Made by a program: the position numbers and the translations under genes
DNA from: Cobetia marina
Lineage (GTDB): Bacteria; Pseudomonadota; Gammaproteobacteria; Pseudomonadales; Halomonadaceae
Length of the DNA: 64,000 bases
Assembly (NCBI RefSeq): GCF_001720485.1
Contig: NZ_CP017114.1
Span: 930,001-994,000 of the forward strand
Reading direction: 5' to 3'
Shown: positions 61,045 to 64,000 of the stretch, piece after piece
Layout of the letters: every line of letters begins with the position of its first letter
Position numbering within the stretch: position 1 is the stretch's first letter
The notes under the pieces: model-generated
The model's database searches: none
The model's input: the letters and a program-made list of their open reading frames with translations, nothing else
What the model was told of the DNA's origin: nothing

Positions 61045-62382
61045 ATGCTGCTCAAGGATTGTGACTCCAGGGAGTATGACGTTCTGGTACTTGAGGTATT
61101 GGCGCAGAATGCCACCTTGAGCACCCAGGAGCGCCAGCAGGTTCTGAGGATGCTGCGAGGCGTTCGAGCGCATCAGGAGCGTCGTCGTTCGCTCGCCCGA
61201 TTCCTGAACACCCTGTTCGAGTCGCGCGATGACTGGGTCGTGCTGCATGACCTGCGCCTGGAAGGGGATGATGGCGTGATCGAGCTGGATCACGTGTTGA
61301 TCAATCGCCTCATGCAATTCTGGGTACTGGATGCGTCCTGCTTTGATCTCCCGCTGACGATCTCGCCATTTGGCGAGCTGAGCGCGCACCAGGGCCCCTC
61401 TGTCGAGCAAGGCGCTTCCGTCGGGCAGGGCTCATTGGAAGATATCGGGGAGGTCGTTCAGAGCGGTGATGAGTTGCGGTTGACGCCATCACCACTGCTG
61501 GCACTCAAGGAACAGCAGCAGTGCTTTCGCCGCTGGCTGGAGAGCTCAGGTCTCCTGCCTTCCAGACTCGGGATGGTGCTGCAGCCACAATTGACGCATC
61601 GGTTGGTCATTGCCGCCGAGGAACAGGTCAGCCGGCCTCCCGAAGATATTCTGGACAGTCGAGCGCTGGTGGACCTGCGCGGGTTGTCCGAAGAATGCCT
61701 CAATCTGGGGAGCGGGGCGGCCTCCGTCGCCCGCATGCGTGATTTCACCCACCGGATCGACCCGCGTCGTCTGAGGCGTCTCGGTCGTGCCATCCTGGCG
61801 CAGCATGGCCCATCACGGGTCGACTGGGCGTCGCGACTCGGCTTGTCAGAACATGCCACCGTGGCCATCCATCCCGATGAGCAGACGGCCTACGCCTGGG
61901 TGCCACCCCAGGACCCATCCGCTTCCCCCTCGGTGGCCCCCGTGCGTGATGACGCCATCCCTTCTTCAAGCGGGGATGACGCTCCTCAGGTCACGCCTCG
62001 CGAGGAGGGGCCAACACCTGCCGAGACTCGCCGGGCCACTCCTCCCAAGGCCATCTCATCCTCTTTCCAGACACTGGTGTCCGGCATGACGCAGACCATG
62101 CCCTCGTCCACGTGCCACGGCTTGCAGGCTCAGGACTGGCAGCCTTCAGTTTCTGACGTGAGGCTGCAGGGCGTGTCTTCCGCTGGCGCGAAAGCCTCTG
62201 ACGTGTCGCACGGCCATCGTGGCATGGGGTCTGGCCATGATGAGATGCAATACCTGCAGCCACGTTGTGATGAGTGTCGTCGCTGGTTGTCCAAGGCCAG
62301 TGTGGCGTTATGTCGTAGCGAGGGTCAGCGCGAATTGCTGGGCGACAGGATGTTGTGCCAGCGATGTCGTGCGAGCGACTGA
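61045..62382 (+). CDS. NERD-like protein with C-terminal cysteine cluster
   Basis: A 445-residue protein without signal or membrane segment. Residues about 60-105 resemble the nuclease-related NERD domain (DDWVVLHDLRLEGDDGVIEL, then DHVLINRLMQFWVLDAS), but the usual E-x-K after the strand is not evident, so catalysis may be lost. Residues 150-285 form a second charged, helical region; 285-400 is low-complexity; the end has a zinc-ribbon-like Cys cluster at 408, 411, 423, 438 and 441 (CDEC ... CQRC). GAGG precedes ATG 61045 by seven bases. It is unlike any gene I can name confidently and lies just upstream of the phasin gene. Confidence 0.65.
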   Translation: MLLKDCDSREYDVLVLEVLAQNATLSTQERQQVLRMLRGVRAHQERRRSLARFLNTLFESRDDWVVLHDLRLEGDDGVIELDHVLINRLMQFWVLDASCFDLPLTISPFGELSAHQGPSVEQGASVGQGSLEDIGEVVQSGDELRLTPSPLLALKEQQQCFRRWLESSGLLPSRLGMVLQPQLTHRLVIAAEEQVSRPPEDILDSRALVDLRGLSEECLNLGSGAASVARMRDFTHRIDPRRLRRLGRAILAQHGPSRVDWASRLGLSEHATVAIHPDEQTAYAWVPPQDPSASPSVAPVRDDAIPSSSGDDAPQVTPREEGPTPAETRRATPPKAISSSFQTLVSGMTQTMPSSTCHGLQAQDWQPSVSDVRLQGVSSAGAKASDVSHGHRGMGSGHDEMQYLQPRCDECRRWLSKASVALCRSEGQRELLGDRMLCQRCRASD

Positions 62383-62487
62383 AATCTTCATGACATTCAG
62401 GGGCTTGGCGTCTCTGGACAAGAGGGGAGTCAGCCCGGCAGCAGACTCGCAGGGCAAGGTGGTTGATCAATATTGCGTTCCTGATGT

Positions 62488-62523
62488 TGCAGTGCAGCAA
62501 GAGGTGGCTTATGCTGCACTGCA
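62488..62523. promoter_or_regulatory. candidate PhaR operator upstream of phasin
   Basis: A 12-bp perfect inverted repeat (tgcagtgcagca / tgctgcactgca, spacer 12) whose right arm continues into CTGC-act-GCAG, the CTGC-N3-GCAG pattern bound by the PHA repressor PhaR in Paracoccus. It is 142 bases before the phasin start. phaR is not in the window. Confidence 0.5.
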
Positions 62524-62664
62524 GCGAGGATGGAACCTGTCGAGAATGCTGGCTTGCAGTGAGATCTCGACCTCATGGCTCACAAGCTTGGTTCAGTCCT
62601 GGTAGCCAACGGAGCAAAGCTCCGCTTCATTTTCCGTGTGATGCCAAACCCTGGAGGGTGCCCC

Positions 62665-63033
62665 ATGTTCAACACCAATCTTGAGAAGACCACTCAGCAG
62701 TTCGACGACATGTTCTTCGCTCCGCTGCGTGCTTTCAGCGCCCTGAGCCTCGATTACAGCGAGAAGCTGGTCAGCGCCCAGATGGATCTGACCAAGTCCT
62801 ACGTTGACACCTCCATGGCGCAGGCGCGTTCCATGCTCGAGATCAAGGACAGCGAAGGCCTGAAGAACTTCGTCAAGGAACAGCAGGAGACGGTCAAGTC
62901 TCTGGGCGAGAAGCTTCAGAACGACACCCAGAAGGTGGTCGAGCTGAACCAGGAATACGCCAAGAAAGGTCAGGAACTGGCAGAGAACAATGCCAAGTCC
63001 GCCTCCGAGGCCATGCAGAAAGTCGCCAAGTAA
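62665..63033 (+). CDS. phaP: phasin family protein
   Basis: A small amphipathic granule-coating protein for polyhydroxyalkanoate inclusions. The 122 residues, all helical, match the phasin_2 family: FAPLRAFSALSLDYSEKLVS, YVDTSMAQARSMLEIKD, KNFVKEQQETVKSLGEKL. ATG 62665 has GGAGGG at 62653-62658; longer ORF starts upstream are not family-like. A TGC-rich inverted repeat upstream and a terminator downstream frame it as a single gene. The PHA synthase is not in the window. Confidence 0.9.
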   Translation: MFNTNLEKTTQQFDDMFFAPLRAFSALSLDYSEKLVSAQMDLTKSYVDTSMAQARSMLEIKDSEGLKNFVKEQQETVKSLGEKLQNDTQKVVELNQEYAKKGQELAENNAKSASEAMQKVAK

Positions 63034-63068
63034 GCGGCTGCTGCTGACGCTCTCAGGCGAGCGTCTAC

Positions 63069-63098
63069 AACGCCCATCCGGTCTTCCGGGTGGGCGTT
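63069..63098 (+). terminator. phasin terminator
   Basis: 13-bp stem with one wobble (63069-63081 with 63086-63098), loop tctt, 36 bases after the stop; weak T tract. Confidence 0.75.
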
Positions 63099-63250
63099 CG
63101 CGCGTCTGGAGTCTTGAATCTGATGGCTCGTTGCGGGAGGAGGAAGCGTTGGCACCATCCCCTTGAGCGTCAAGGCAATGATGGCGGTGAGCGGGTAATA
63201 TCGCAGTGAGCGCGCTGACGCTATCGGTCGGTCTTATCCGGCAGGGCTAT

Positions 63251-63280
63251 CAGGCAGCGTTACCAGGCAGCGTTACCAGG
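63251..63280. repeat. 13-bp tandem repeat
   Basis: caggcagcgttac occurs twice in a row (63251-63263, 63264-63276), with a partial third copy. It lies in a 334-bp gap (63034-63367) that otherwise shows only the phasin terminator. Confidence 0.85.
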
Positions 63281-63367
63281 TCATGTCACCGCAAGTGACG
63301 GTCATGGATGATCGAGCAAGGCTCCCCGGCGGCATATGTCGGGAGGCATCAACACAAGGAGTGTGTG

Positions 63368-63874
63368 ATGAATTCTGTCAGTGCGGCATTGGCAGCATTA
63401 ATGGACGCGGTATCCGGCATGAGTGGGCAATTCGGGGAGGGGGTAGCGTCTCATCTGACGTCGACAGCAGGGCTTCAGCGAGAACATGTCGAGACCCGCT
63501 ATCAAGGGCAGATGATCGATTTCGATACCTTGCAGTGGCGTGTTCTCAATGACTCCGTGTGTGCCAACCAGCGGCAGAATGCCATGGCACATACCCGCTG
63601 CAGCCAGGCGGCCAGTGAGATGTTCGCTTCCACCTGTCAGGAAATGACCGCCAATCCTCCGACCCTGCCCTCCCAGCGTTACCACAGTACGCGGCGCATG
63701 GCCTGCCATGCGGCGGTCAGCTATCAGCCCAGCATCGGCAATATCCAGTGGGCTGAATCATCAGGTGCCGATCAACTGGCAGAGGCGGAATGCAATGCTG
63801 CCACAGCGGCGTTGCTGGGCAGCAGCGACCTTGATGCCATCCAGTATCAGCGCCGGGTCTGTGGCGGACGCTAG
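63368..63874 (+). CDS. hypothetical Cys-containing protein
   Basis: A 168-residue soluble protein I do not recognise. It has six Cys (in SVCANQ, TRCSQA, STCQEM, MACHAA, AECNAA, RRVCGG), no signal peptide, and a helical, Ala/Gln/Ser-rich composition. ATG 63368 has AAGGAG at 63356-63361, strong evidence for translation. It lies 87 bases before the probable ppiC gene. Confidence 0.6.
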   Translation: MNSVSAALAALMDAVSGMSGQFGEGVASHLTSTAGLQREHVETRYQGQMIDFDTLQWRVLNDSVCANQRQNAMAHTRCSQAASEMFASTCQEMTANPPTLPSQRYHSTRRMACHAAVSYQPSIGNIQWAESSGADQLAEAECNAATAALLGSSDLDAIQYQRRVCGGR

Positions 63875-63961
63875 CGGCGAGCGTCGCCTTGGGCCACAAT
63901 GTGCTGCCACGCCGCCGGTGATTGCCGGCGGCATTTATTCGATCAGTGACAGGTGATAGAC

Positions 63962-64000
63962 ATGGCACAGGCCACAGCGCGTCATATTCTCGTTTCCAGC
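63962..64000 (+). CDS. ppiC: peptidyl-prolyl isomerase PpiC, 5' end only
   Basis: The window ends 13 codons into a gene starting MAQATARHILVSS, the start of small parvulin-type isomerases such as PpiC (E. coli begins MAKTAAALHILVK). The ATG follows CAGGTGATAGAC. Only the N-terminus is visible, so the call rests on that match. Confidence 0.6.
   Translation, partial: MAQATARHILVSS

Noticed and set aside
62219..62605. 128-residue ORF between the NERD-like and phasin genes
   Set aside because: It overlaps the end of the NERD-like gene and the TGC-rich operator, with no ribosome-binding site.

Overview
The window reads as core chromosome of a high-GC, moderately halophilic gammaproteobacterium, most likely in the family Halomonadaceae (Halomonas/Cobetia group). 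The genus is an inference from gene content and style: a gyrA-serC-pheA-tyrA/aroA-cmk-rpsA supraoperon with a fused TyrA-AroA, an acidic general porin, acidic insertions in GyrA, a phasin for polyhydroxyalkanoate granules, a TRAP dicarboxylate transporter and an Entner-Doudoroff sugar locus. I see no rRNA, tRNA, insertion sequence, prophage or CRISPR array.

Layout. 1-2.0 kb: YHYH-domain lipoprotein and a hotdog thioesterase. 2.1-12.4 kb: gyrA, then serC, pheA, tyrA/aroA, cmk and rpsA, all on the plus strand with short gaps or 4-base overlaps. 12.7-17.4 kb: minus strand, with a small unknown gene, trmJ, groEL, groES (candidate heat-shock promoter) and fxsA. 18-25.2 kb: plus-strand single genes (SDR reductase, Tat-exported MsrB, tex, gshA, dsbB, rsd/algQ), mostly separated by strong hairpins. 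25.4-30.9 kb: mqo and a HAD phosphatase on minus; rppH and ptsP on plus. 31-35 kb: NRDE protein and a hybrid sensor protein whose kinase core looks dead while its receiver looks intact. 35.1-39.4 kb: TauE-like permease, lgt, thyA, folA and a coiled-coil/ProQ RNA-binding protein. 39.7-44.6 kb: dctPQM TRAP transporter and a porin. 44.9-53.0 kb: sugar locus edd-glk-mutarotase-pgi-fructokinase on minus, divergent from gap on plus. 53.7-60.9 kb: unknown small gene, multi-PAS diguanylate cyclase, secreted dienelactone hydrolase, pncB, DUF4190 protein and a FemAB/GNAT-like protein. 61-64 kb: NERD-like protein with a C-terminal cysteine cluster, phasin, unknown Cys-containing protein, and the first 13 codons of a probable ppiC.

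How it fits together. Chorismate and aromatic amino-acid synthesis sits with serine synthesis and translation (rpsA). Glucose and fructose are phosphorylated, epimerised and interconverted by one minus-strand cluster that feeds 6-phosphogluconate dehydratase, with gap reading away from it; zwf, pgl, eda and a HexR regulator are not in the window. Folate/dTMP genes (thyA-folA) overlap. The most interesting items are the degenerate hybrid kinase (32.2-35.0 kb), the NERD-like/Zn-ribbon-like protein (61.0-62.4 kb), a PhaR-type operator in front of the phasin gene, a perfect 24-bp hairpin between lgt and thyA, and an unusual density of unrelated short tandem repeats (7-26 bp units) confined almost entirely to intergenic DNA. 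I did not find a clear new defence or mobile system; most of the window is ordinary housekeeping DNA.
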